Virus record (IMG/VR): IMGVR_UViG_3300044675_000901
Location: 1-64,000 of that record
Direction: 5' to 3' (one strand)
DNA: 64,000 nt
Source: a virus
Part shown: positions 15,214 to 25,700 of the stretch, piece by piece
Layout: every line of letters starts with the position of its first letter
Numbering within the stretch: the stretch's first letter is position 1
Notes under the pieces: generated by a model
What the model saw: the letters and a program-made list of their open reading frames with translations, nothing else
Database searches by the model: none
What the model was told of the DNA's origin: nothing
Translations under genes and position numbers: made by a program

Positions 15214-18200
15214 TTATAACATACAAATTTGTGTAACATCTGATTGGGCAACCTTCGTAGAAGTTGCATCGTAATAAGCTTGAAGCATGCTCATTATGTT
15301 ATTAGCATTCTCAGTACTATCCCCAAATGTTCTCTTGTTTAACCAGTCTCCCCCAACGATATGCTTCTTATTGTTAGTGGTTCCGAACATGCTCAAATAT
15401 ACGGTTTTATCCGTAGTCTCTGTAGGGTTAGCTTTAACATAAACACCAGACTCCCCTTTTGAAGTTCGGAATACCATTACACCAGGAGCTTCTTGATTAC
15501 CCCCGAACTTCTTATTAGATATTTTGTGTACCTTTTCTAGTTTAGTATACTCTGGTCCGAGTGAGTGTCTTTGGAGAAGGTTTCTTCCTCCTGGACGAAT
15601 CTCTCCATACACTCTAAAGAATCTAGCTAAGTCCTCAGCATCAAAGTATTTACCTGTCTGCATCTTAGCAGACTCTCCGTGCATGTAATCAGCTACACTT
15701 ATTGGCTTCAAAGTCTTACCAGTTATAGCTGTGTTTACTTCTCTGCTCATAGGGTTAAGCCAGAACTGAGGAGGGATCATAGACACATAGTTAAATGCAG
15801 ACTTTCTAAATCCATTAGAGATCAAAGCATGCATGCATAAGTCGAATCCTATCTGTCTAATCTTTTCTACATTCTTCTTATACTCCTCCAGATTGTCTGT
15901 CTTCTTTACATAAGCCTCTGGTTTGTATAGAAGGTTATGTAAGTCATCTTGAATTCTAGACTTTTCCTCTCTTGAGAACTGTTGAGTAGCATCGAAGTTA
16001 AAAGTCTTGAAGTTTTTAAACTTACTGTTATTCTCATCTTCAGTAAGCTTCATCAAGAACTCGTTACCTGTTAGGTTACCAAACTTTGATGCAGCCTCTT
16101 CAATCCTTTTCCACAATGTAAGAGCAGGTTTACCCTTCTTAGTCTTTGGATCTATAGTAGCAGGATCTATATAACCTGGCTTGTACAATCTCTCACTGTA
16201 CTCTACATTCATGTACTGTGCTATAGGAGATTCTTCTTTAGTTAGGATAGTAAACATGATAGCAGCATTTACGTCTCTGTGATGATCCGTAGTCATAGCA
16301 TCAAGACTAGCAGCTGTTCTGATTGCTTCTTTAAACTTAAGAGAAGACTCAGATGTAGTCATAGGGAATAGAACACTGGATACCCCAGCCATCTCACTTA
16401 GCAGATTGTCATATCCTCTTTCAAATCCATAAATAGAATTCTCATCAAAGAATTGAGTAAGTACGTTCTCATCTTTACCTCTTCCGTAGAATGCTATCGG
16501 GGCATTGTTTAATTTACCACCTTTTGGATTGTCAAACTTTTTCTTCTTTCCCATATGCTCCTGAATTGCTTCAAGTCGGTTGATACCAGAGGTTGTATCT
16601 GGAGAGATAAGTCTGAATGCTTCTTTGAGTTGGCTACCTGCAGTGTACATCTTAAGGAAGTTTTGCAAAGCTCTTTCTTTATTGACAGTTAATGTCATTA
16701 TAGATTGACGAGTCATTGCAGTTGTTTCAGAAATGTTCTTGTAGTTAGTAGGAAGGTCTTCACTACCCAATGTAATTCCGTTCTTATCAGCTACTTCTTT
16801 ATAAGCTTCATTAATCTTAGACAGGTCATCATTGAACTTGATAGCCATTGTATCTACAAAGTCTCTGATGATAGGCTGATTAAGGAAGTGATGTAGAAGC
16901 TCTGTATCCCCATAGTATTGTATCCACAAAAGTTCTACAGGGAAAGTAACTGCATTATCATTTACTATATAATGGTACGGAGCTTTAGTAGCATCCACAG
17001 CTGCGTTAAGATAACGAGACATTATTTTATCTGTAGGTTCTCCAGCATCATATGCGAATCCACTAGATGCAGGAATTATTTCTTGCATCTTAGTGTTAAT
17101 CATCTCCCCTGCAATCTTAACTGCAAACTCAGATTTAAGATTAAAGTTATCAGATACAGTAGCAATGTTTCTTCCAGCAAGTGCATTTGCCCATAGACCT
17201 CTCATCTTGTTTCCAAGCATGTTTCTAACAGCACTGGTAGTTTCATACATACCACCTGTAAACACTTTGCTTGGGGCCAACTCTCTATTCAATTCAATTA
17301 TAGAAGTTCTTATATTTTTAAGTACTTCGTTATCCAAAGGTCTAAGTGTTTCTAAGTAATGCTCAGGAGAAGAGAACACAGCCTCGATTGTATCAAGTAC
17401 AATATTGGTCAACTCCTTATCAGATATCTTAGATACATCTTTAGTTTTAGCAAGAGTTTTATAATCAGGTCTTACTTTAGTACCATCCTCGTTTAGCTCA
17501 GGGAATAACAGGAACATTTTATCTACGTCAAAGTCAGATCCCATAAGCTTTACAAGCTGTGGGGGAACTACTATTGCCTTTTCGTATCCAGCAGGAAGTA
17601 CAGATTTAATCTTGAAGATAATGGTAGATGCTTTATCCTGGTTAGGGATACGGTAACCAATGATTCTTCTGAGTTCTTCTGGGATGTTATTAGCATCTAA
17701 GTCTGCACCTGGTTCGATTCCAAACTTTCTAAGTACATCCTCTCTGATCATGATCTCAGCATGAGCTAGTCTAGTACCTCTCCTTTTATTTGTAGGATGG
17801 TCCACAACCTCAAGGAATTTCAAAGAACGATCTACTTCGAATCCACCTAGAGCTGCAGTTTGTACAGCTTCGTACCCTGGTACATATTGTTTAAATACTC
17901 TGTTGTTATATACACTAAGCAATGCACTTTGGAAAGCAGTACCGTATACAGGGAAGTCCATTGGTATTGCGAACCTAGCAATACCAGTAACAGGATCAAT
18001 AGTTATATCAAGAGCCTTAATGAAGTTATCACTTAACTCTCTTTCTATAGCCTGCTCCTCAATTAGGTTTCTGATATTCTTAAGTAGTCTGGCTTTTGCT
18101 TCTTTAAATTCTTGAGCACCTTTTATAGAGTCAACATTTGGTTTCTCAGACTTAAGTTTGTTTACTACCTTTCTGAATTCTGACAATCCAATCTCATTAT

Positions 18201-21200
18201 TTACACTCTCGAGGTCTCTTCTGAGTCTCTCTTCGATAGCAGCATGGTAAAGAGCAGTCATGTCTGCCCCAGGAATAGCCGTCTCTCCAGCTATACCTGC
18301 ATTATAGTAGTATAATTCAGTAGACTTTACGTTAGCAATAGCATTCTTTTTAATCTGTCTTCCTAATATAGTCTCTGAATATTCTTTTGCTGCTGGAACA
18401 GTCTGTGGGAAACCGAGAGCTGATGTAGAGTTTCTATTGATTTTTACATTTCTAAAGAAGCCTCCTTGAATACGAGACCACCCTTTCATATTAAATACAT
18501 TTAACTGGACACCCTTCTTAGCAGATACGGCACTAGCTGTGTGTATCTTTTTCATTCCTGCATAAGGATTGTTTGCTTCATTAGGGTTGGCTTCCATCCT
18601 CATCCTCATATCATCCATTACAGGGAATGCTTTAGTATACGACTTAAGCAATGGGAAGTAAGCTGTCTTAGTAAGGTCTACAGCAACAGTTCCTCCTATA
18701 GATTTAACTTCTTGTCCAAATGGTTTATAAGGTCTGATAGGGATATCCTGTCCAACCTTTGCTCCTCTTGGAAGATCTTTTACACCAGCAGGATATACAA
18801 ACTTTCCTTCTGGATCGTTTTTATAATTATTGTATGCTACCTCATGGTATTGAAACCATTCTCCTTCTCCCTGCATGATTTCCCTAAGCCAATCGATGGA
18901 TATCAAAGTCAAACCATCGTGCTCTTCAAAGCTACCTGCTTTGTACTCATCAGTGAATGCTGCTTCAGCTGCTGTGTATCCTGACTTAAGCAACATTTCT
19001 TTTGTACGATTGGCCCAATTGTTCATCTCTGTTGCTATGGCTGCAGTAACCTGACCCATAGGATCATCGAATACCATCTCGTTATATTCAGAGATAGCTC
19101 CATAACGCTCATCCATCCAAGGCACATAATTCCCTAATCCATCCTTTTTAGCTAGTGTGTTCTTTTCAGCAAGCTTAGTACGAGGAGTAGTCAGAAGTCT
19201 TTGACGTTTAGTAAAATCTTCAATGTTTTTAAACAAAGCTCTGTTACCTCTAGTCAGTTTAATGATTTCATTTCTCCCTAAGTCTTCATGTATAAGGAAG
19301 TCTTTAAGCAAAGGAATCATAGCCTGTACAAAAGGAGAGTTGCCTTGCTCGTCTTTCTTTCTTTTAGACAAATCTACCCCTGCGATATCAGCCCACTTCT
19401 TAAGCAGTTTAGAATTTACATCATTCTTTCTGTCTGCCTCTTCTATTGTAGCAGCCATCTGCTTAGCTTGACCAGTGTAAAATAAAGACAGCCCACTAAT
19501 CATTTCTGTAAGTTCATTTCTAAACTGCTGCAGCTCTTGAGATAATGGAAGATTGCTTTTTGTTTTTCTAATAAACTCTTCTGCAAGGTCAGACATTCTC
19601 ATAACCCCTATACTAGAGTTAATAGCTCTGTCTGTTACAATTCTGTTCCCTAGTTCATCTATACCATCAAACTGCATGAACTCATCACTTAGGCCTCTCA
19701 TCTGACCAGTATGGTAATCTGGGATAAGAGTAACATTAGGATCTTCTTTAGATGCAGCTATTGTAGCCCTAGCTTGTTTGATTCTTAAAAGGTCTTGTAG
19801 GATTGCATCTCTAAATACATCACTAACACCGTTCTTCTTATTGAACTTAGTATCAAAGTGACCTTTAATCCTAGGCATAAGCATCATATCAAAACGAGCT
19901 CTATCTGCCTGAGCAGGTACAGCTACGTAATAATATTTCTCATTAAAGTTATTATTGTAGATCTCAAGTCTTGTTAGTACAGAGTCTACATTATTGAAGT
20001 CTTCATAATCCAAAGCATCATCTCCGTAGTCTCTGATACCTGCCAGTGGGGATGTCTTAAAGTCCCTTAGGAATTCTTCATTCTGTGTAAGATGGAAGAA
20101 CAGATGACTAGGCATCATGTCAGGTGGGAAGATAAACTTATCCTTTCTGTACAGAGGTAATGCCTGCTCTTTGTTTGCAGTTACATCCTTTCTAATTTGG
20201 AAAGGAAGTTCAGAAAGAGTTGTAGCCATATTAACAGGATACATTGCTGACCCTGTAGGAGTTACAAAGCTTTCAGCTACTCTGCTAGTAAACAATGGAG
20301 CTAAGCCTGCAAGGAACTTCATACCTTGCTTTTCTGTGTTGAAGTATAAAACTGGTTTTTCTTTTTTACTTTCTATACCTACCCCTTCTCTGCTAGTACT
20401 TACATTTGCTATAGCTTCAACCATTTTAGATAACCTAGCTCTTTCAAAGATTGCATCAAAAGCTTCTTTTCCTATAACAGTATGGTTTTTTACTTTACCA
20501 GCTTCGGTCTTACTTATCTTGAAACCTTTGTTGATCAGATTCTGGACATTAATTATAGTGTCCATTTGATTCACATTGCTACCAAAGTTAAACCCTAGCT
20601 CCCATATGAGACTCCCTAATGCCCATGCAGGAGAATCTATGACAGGTTCTTTATTAAAGAACTCTGCATTTGGATCTTCATTAGGTTTAAACTGCATCCT
20701 ATTGAAGCCGTAGGCTTTTTTAAAAGCCTCTTTAATTTTATTAAACTTAGCAGTCTTAACAACAAAGCCTGAAGCTTCGTCATCTTCTTCTGATAGTGTC
20801 TTTGCAAATACAGCTCTACTTGATCCTTCCTCTCCTTCTTCCTGACCATTGATTTCAACCATCTGCCCAGTCCACTGTTTAACAGCTTTCTGTTCAGTTG
20901 TAGAACTATTAGCATTAAGTACCTTACCCTGACTCCCCAGAATTGCCATGTTAAACTCTGCTAGAGTTTGAGCAAATGTTTTATACAACAAGGCTCTCTC
21001 ATTACCAGGCATACTCATTATACGTTGGTTAATGGAAGAGTAGTCTGGTCTATACTTAGAAGCCTCTATAAGCTTCTCTTCCATCTCCTGAAAAGAACCT
21101 ACGTCTGCCCATAACTCTGAGAGTTGTTTGTAGACATACCTTAAAGACCAGTACTCTGTCTGATCAGTAAAAATGTCATTAGTTACTTGCTTGTATATTA

Positions 21201-22707
21201 TTTTTTTATTGGCTTTATCAAAAGTTGCTTCTACTTTAGGTATGCGTCTTAGAATTGCTTTGGCTTTCTCAGATACTTTAGTCATTGGGGAATCGGCAAA
21301 GTGACTTCTTCCCTTGATATCTTTATCCTCTACCCCAGATTCCATTGCTTCGATCATATCAGCTTCTGCATCCCCTTCTTCATTTGTAGAAGCAATACTA
21401 TCTTTTACAATGTTGTATTGATTAGCACGTAGCTCATCAACAATCATTTGCTTCCAAGATGGGACGGTAGTATTCCCTGTGGCAGAATCTTTCTTACCAT
21501 TCCAGTTTAATACTACGTGCTTAATGAGTTTACGTTTATTGTTGAGAGTAGCTGCTAGTGCTTTATCTCTAGGGGATGCATCTGTAGCAACTTTCCTAAA
21601 GTTATTAAGAGTGAATCCTTTGCTCTCCCTATAATCTGTAAAGTCTTTTAGTAATTTCTCTACCTCTGGTTTAAATGCAGCTGCTTCTTTCTTATTAGTT
21701 TTGAGTAATGCTGTGTACTTACGAGTAGCATTCTCAAACAATATCTCCATAGTAAGACCCTTCATAAATATAGGGATATCTTTCTTGGGATCCATAGGTC
21801 TCTTATCCAGGTATTTATATATTTGATACAGCAGCCCATTAACTACTTTACCTCTTGTATTCTTTGTACCTAGAATCTCTCCTACCAGTGGTGTCTCCCA
21901 TGCATCAATTTCATTGATAACCATGTTAGTCAATCCCTCTACCATCTTATCTACAGTAGCACTAGGTATACCTTCTACAAGTCTGCTAGGATTGTAGGAG
22001 CTTTGCATAGCCTCTGGGTTTCTAAATACCCCTCTGCCTAGGAAAGTCTCATTAGACTTTGTGGTCTCCATAAGAGAATAGACATCTCTCAATCCAATCT
22101 TGTTAGAGATCAAACCTTTTATCCAGCTAAACAAATCTCTAAACCACTTGGCAATGCTAGCTACTATTCCTCTGCTGCTCTCTTCTTCTGTAAGCATGTG
22201 CTCCATGAAACCGTCAGCCATCTTTTCTTCCAGCACCAAGTTGCTAGCCTCTTCATCTCCGATAGCTATATTGTACAGGTCTACTACTTCTTTCTTAATC
22301 TTTTCGATTTCTGCAGTAGTGGGTTTACCAAATTCTTTAGCTGCATCTTTGTACAAGGACTGACGTTGCTCCTCAGACAGCATTGTTCTGAACAGCAAGT
22401 GGTAAGCTTCGTGGTATTCAGTACCAGTTTCAGCCGATGTCCACATATTGATTGCCCCATTCTCAACGTATCCATGCTGAGTCTTATTCCCAATCTCTTT
22501 GGCAAAATCATAGAAGACCGTTTCCTTTCCAGGAAACAACTTTGACAAATAAGCTGTAGCTTTTTCCTGCCTATCGTTTGTTTTAGGATAGTAGTACTTA
22601 CTAGGAACTTCTCCTTTGTACTTATTCCATAATTTATAGGCTCTTTCAGGTTGAGCTTCTTCTAGTGACTTCCATTCAGGAAGAGATTTATTTGGGCAAA
22701 ATGTCAT
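15214..22707 (-). CDS. Virion-packaged RNA polymerase, crAss/YonO-like single polypeptide, with N-terminal zincin
   Basis: 2497 aa, ATG at 22707. The key feature is KLMGSDFDVDKMFLLFPE: DFDVD at residues 1725-1729 is the double-psi beta-barrel active-site motif (DxDxD metal ligands) of crAss-like virion RNA polymerases and Bacillus SPbeta YonO. A Lys-rich stretch upstream, DIPIRPYKPFGQE and then KTAYFPLLKSY, is a candidate for the other barrel. The N-terminus holds a separate zincin-like motif, TEYHEAYHLLFR (HEAYH 99-103), with LEEKMADGF (~159-167) as the probable third-ligand helix. The phi14:2 enzyme of this family is injected and transcribes early genes; the same role is inferred here. Flanked by other cargo genes at 11-13 nt. 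Confidence 0.88.
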   Translation of the reverse strand: MTFCPNKSLPEWKSLEEAQPERAYKLWNKYKGEVPSKYYYPKTNDRQEKATAYLSKLFPGKETVFYDFAKEIGNKTQHGYVENGAINMWTSAETGTEYHEAYHLLFRTMLSEEQRQSLYKDAAKEFGKPTTAEIEKIKKEVVDLYNIAIGDEEASNLVLEEKMADGFMEHMLTEEESSRGIVASIAKWFRDLFSWIKGLISNKIGLRDVYSLMETTKSNETFLGRGVFRNPEAMQSSYNPSRLVEGIPSATVDKMVEGLTNMVINEIDAWETPLVGEILGTKNTRGKVVNGLLYQIYKYLDKRPMDPKKDIPIFMKGLTMEILFENATRKYTALLKTNKKEAAAFKPEVEKLLKDFTDYRESKGFTLNNFRKVATDASPRDKALAATLNNKRKLIKHVVLNWNGKKDSATGNTTVPSWKQMIVDELRANQYNIVKDSIASTNEEGDAEADMIEAMESGVEDKDIKGRSHFADSPMTKVSEKAKAILRRIPKVEATFDKANKKIIYKQVTNDIFTDQTEYWSLRYVYKQLSELWADVGSFQEMEEKLIEASKYRPDYSSINQRIMSMPGNERALLYKTFAQTLAEFNMAILGSQGKVLNANSSTTEQKAVKQWTGQMVEINGQEEGEEGSSRAVFAKTLSEEDDEASGFVVKTAKFNKIKEAFKKAYGFNRMQFKPNEDPNAEFFNKEPVIDSPAWALGSLIWELGFNFGSNVNQMDTIINVQNLINKGFKISKTEAGKVKNHTVIGKEAFDAIFERARLSKMVEAIANVSTSREGVGIESKKEKPVLYFNTEKQGMKFLAGLAPLFTSRVAESFVTPTGSAMYPVNMATTLSELPFQIRKDVTANKEQALPLYRKDKFIFPPDMMPSHLFFHLTQNEEFLRDFKTSPLAGIRDYGDDALDYEDFNNVDSVLTRLEIYNNNFNEKYYYVAVPAQADRARFDMMLMPRIKGHFDTKFNKKNGVSDVFRDAILQDLLRIKQARATIAASKEDPNVTLIPDYHTGQMRGLSDEFMQFDGIDELGNRIVTDRAINSSIGVMRMSDLAEEFIRKTKSNLPLSQELQQFRNELTEMISGLSLFYTGQAKQMAATIEEADRKNDVNSKLLKKWADIAGVDLSKRKKDEQGNSPFVQAMIPLLKDFLIHEDLGRNEIIKLTRGNRALFKNIEDFTKRQRLLTTPRTKLAEKNTLAKKDGLGNYVPWMDERYGAISEYNEMVFDDPMGQVTAAIATEMNNWANRTKEMLLKSGYTAAEAAFTDEYKAGSFEEHDGLTLISIDWLREIMQGEGEWFQYHEVAYNNYKNDPEGKFVYPAGVKDLPRGAKVGQDIPIRPYKPFGQEVKSIGGTVAVDLTKTAYFPLLKSYTKAFPVMDDMRMRMEANPNEANNPYAGMKKIHTASAVSAKKGVQLNVFNMKGWSRIQGGFFRNVKINRNSTSALGFPQTVPAAKEYSETILGRQIKKNAIANVKSTELYYYNAGIAGETAIPGADMTALYHAAIEERLRRDLESVNNEIGLSEFRKVVNKLKSEKPNVDSIKGAQEFKEAKARLLKNIRNLIEEQAIERELSDNFIKALDITIDPVTGIARFAIPMDFPVYGTAFQSALLSVYNNRVFKQYVPGYEAVQTAALGGFEVDRSLKFLEVVDHPTNKRRGTRLAHAEIMIREDVLRKFGIEPGADLDANNIPEELRRIIGYRIPNQDKASTIIFKIKSVLPAGYEKAIVVPPQLVKLMGSDFDVDKMFLLFPELNEDGTKVRPDYKTLAKTKDVSKISDKELTNIVLDTIEAVFSSPEHYLETLRPLDNEVLKNIRTSIIELNRELAPSKVFTGGMYETTSAVRNMLGNKMRGLWANALAGRNIATVSDNFNLKSEFAVKIAGEMINTKMQEIIPASSGFAYDAGEPTDKIMSRYLNAAVDATKAPYHYIVNDNAVTFPVELLWIQYYGDTELLHHFLNQPIIRDFVDTMAIKFNDDLSKINEAYKEVADKNGITLGSEDLPTNYKNISETTAMTRQSIMTLTVNKERALQNFLKMYTAGSQLKEAFRLISPDTTSGINRLEAIQEHMGKKKKFDNPKGGKLNNAPIAFYGRGKDENVLTQFFDENSIYGFERGYDNLLSEMAGVSSVLFPMTTSESSLKFKEAIRTAASLDAMTTDHHRDVNAAIMFTILTKEESPIAQYMNVEYSERLYKPGYIDPATIDPKTKKGKPALTLWKRIEEAASKFGNLTGNEFLMKLTEDENNSKFKNFKTFNFDATQQFSREEKSRIQDDLHNLLYKPEAYVKKTDNLEEYKKNVEKIRQIGFDLCMHALISNGFRKSAFNYVSMIPPQFWLNPMSREVNTAITGKTLKPISVADYMHGESAKMQTGKYFDAEDLARFFRVYGEIRPGGRNLLQRHSLGPEYTKLEKVHKISNKKFGGNQEAPGVMVFRTSKGESGVYVKANPTETTDKTVYLSMFGTTNNKKHIVGGDWLNKRTFGDSTENANNIMSMLQAYYDATSTKVAQSDVTQICML

Positions 22708-22720
22708 TGTCTGTATTTTA

Positions 22721-25700
22721 TTAACAAATTCCTTCTAGCACATTGTTCTGCAGCTTGTCAGATTCTTCTTCTGTGAGGGTGATGCCGAATGTATCTTTTA
22801 CTATTTGTATAAACATTGTGTCATCCATTCCTCCAGATTTAGTAATAGACTTTTTAAGGTCTGCTAATTGTTTATCTACCCCAGCTGCTGGCCCACCTTT
22901 AGATTCTCCAGCATTTAATAAGTCAGATGCTAAAGATTCTTTAGTTACCTTACCCTGTTTCTTAACTCCTTTTTCTTCCTTATCAACTTCTTTACCTTTA
23001 GGGGCTGCGGATTTAGTAGTAGCTTTTGTGCTAGCTTTTTTCTTACCAGCATTATTAATGCTTGGATCTGAGCTGCTAACTGTTTTTTTCAGCTCGAAAG
23101 ATACTTCACCTTTTAGCAACTCTTTAATATTATAACTAAGAGTGAATTTTTTCTCAGCCATTCCTGATACTTTTTCTATGTATCCCTCCGTGTTATAACG
23201 TATAGGAAGGTACAGTACACTTGCTCCAGCTATGTTAGCAGGCTTAAGTTTACCTACACCAACCAAAGAGTAAGCATACATACTAAGTTGAGTACCATGC
23301 TGATCTCTTTTACTTTTAGATACTTTTTTAGTCTGAGGATCAGTGTACCCTTTCTCATAGTTAGCAAGTCCACCTTCTGACCCAGTCTTAATATCGTAGA
23401 TATAATACTGTGGGCCTACCCCTTGCTTATCCTTTCTCTTAACCAAGATGTCGAACTTGCCTGCATAGTCCCCATAGCTATCAGTATAAACGATCATCTC
23501 TGTAGCAATAACTGTCTCTCCTTTTGATTTAATCAATCTACGGATATCTCCTATTTGGTTGATCAATTCAAGGAATGCCACACGAGACATCTTATCCCCA
23601 CGAGTATAATCTGTCTTCCCCATAAGAACAGATTCTACAATATCATGTACTGTATTACCTGCTCTGCTTGATGCTTGTTTTACTTCCTTAGTTCCATTAA
23701 ATGGTTCAGAAGATATACTTGTAATTCTTTGGAACTTCTTAGGTTCAGTCTCTCCCTTAGGCTGTATCTTATAGTGAGTTTCTTCTTTTGTAGCGGGATC
23801 TTCAAACATCCCCTTAAACTCATTCTCTTTGATGTCGATAAGTCTGTTGACCAGGGGATCGTTCAATCCTCTGTCTTCCTCATCCATTTCAGCTACCTTT
23901 GGCTCTTCAAACTCATCCTCTTCTTTTTTCTCTTGAGTCTTTGTCCCTCTTGACTTTGCTAAATCTTCAAAGCTTGTAGTAGAACCAGTTGTTTCATCTT
24001 GTGGGGTTTCCTCAATTGTATCCCCCATCATAGTGTCAAACAAGTTCTCATCAACTTGTTCCTGGTCGTCATCATCATTAGAGTGCTCATCACTCTCTTC
24101 AAACTCTTTAGGGTCAAGCTTAGCTTTAGCAGACTGAGGAGAAGCTGTTGAGTTATTATCATATAAAGGTTTTCCTTCTACGAGCAGTGGACCATAAGTA
24201 ATTCCTACGTCAAAGTATGGGCTCCCATCTTGGTTAAGGAACATATCAGATCCAAGTATGCCTGTATGTGACTGTCCATCAGAATCTATATCAGGAATAG
24301 CATTTGGGTCAGCAAGGTATTCAGTATAGCTATTATACATCTTACCCTTGCCAGTTTCAGGATCTATATAAGGAGATTCAAATGCTTGATTACTTTGTAA
24401 GTTAGCTGCAGATACCTGATGTCTTCTTTGAAGAACAGCTTTCTCAAATGCATCTACAACTCCATTGTATACTTCTTTTATTTTATACAGTCCTTTTTTA
24501 TCAGGATCTGGATTAAAGTCTACCCCACCCTTTTCACCTATTTCTGCTTTAACAAATGAGAATTCAAATGTTTGGTTTGATAAAGCTTTGGCTAATTCAG
24601 CACTGCTTATACGTATGTAACTTTCAGCTTGAGGATGGTAAAAGGTATAAACATTTGTTATTGTTGTGTCACCGTTAACGTCTGTTCTTTCTAATGCATC
24701 TGAAAAGAGCATGTCAGTTTTCTCAAGGTTAACTGCTGCTTTAGCAACCTTATTAAAACCTATGAGCTCATTAAGCATCCCTGACCTACCTTGTAAGATA
24801 GCAAGTTTTGCAGCCTCTAGTCCACCTTTAGTTATTCTTTTAGTAGTTAGGAATAGATGTCTGAATCCTCCTATCGGAGTTCTTACAAGCATTGCTACTT
24901 TACCCAGCTCACTATCGTAAGAAGTTATAGTAGGGATTACATCTTTTTCTGTAATATTATCCCCTACTAATGCTAATTGAAATCTAGGGAGACCACTTTC
25001 TCTTTCAATAGACGATATCATAAGGGTAGGCATAGCCCCATCCTTAAATGGATTATAGAAGAATGGCTCTCCGTCTACAGTTACAGCATTTGCAATATTC
25101 TCAGTATTATATCTCTTACCTGCTATCGTGCTAGTTACCCTTTTACCCTTTAAGAAGTTTTCATATATATCCTTACGACTCTGGTTAAACTCAGTTTCTT
25201 TGTTAGGGTTAAAACTTTCCAGTAACCCAACTCTCTTGTACTTACCATTAGCTTGCTTAATTGCAACAAATATTGGAACTGTTTTCCAATGATCACCTGC
25301 AGGAATTCCATCTTTATTTTCGTTCCAGAACTTAGTGTCTGTACGAACGTCAAAGAAAATTTCAGTATCATTAGGAGATAACAAACTAGATGATAAAAGC
25401 TCTGGGAATATTTTTATCAGATCCCCATTACTATCAAGTTGTTTTATTCCTAATTTAGATCCAGGTTGCCCTTTAGGGATACCATTACCATAGTAATCCT
25501 CATTGATAAGAGGAGTGCCATCTGAAGATACAATTACGTTATCAAAGTTGTCAGTAGTTCTGTATTCGTTCTTAACTAATCTGGCATCAATTTCTCCAGC
25601 ATACTCAGCAGTATTAGCTTTCTCCTCTTCTACTGTTTCTTTTGGAGTTTCTGGGGTGAAGCTATCCTCATCTTCATACTCCTCCTCTTCTTCCTCTTCT

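Noticed and set aside
18541-18984. 147-codon plus-strand frame opposite the RNA polymerase gene
   Set aside because: Cys/Phe/Ser-rich shadow translation with no supporting context. The other long plus-strand frames between 10.8 and 63.9 kb were dismissed for the same reason.
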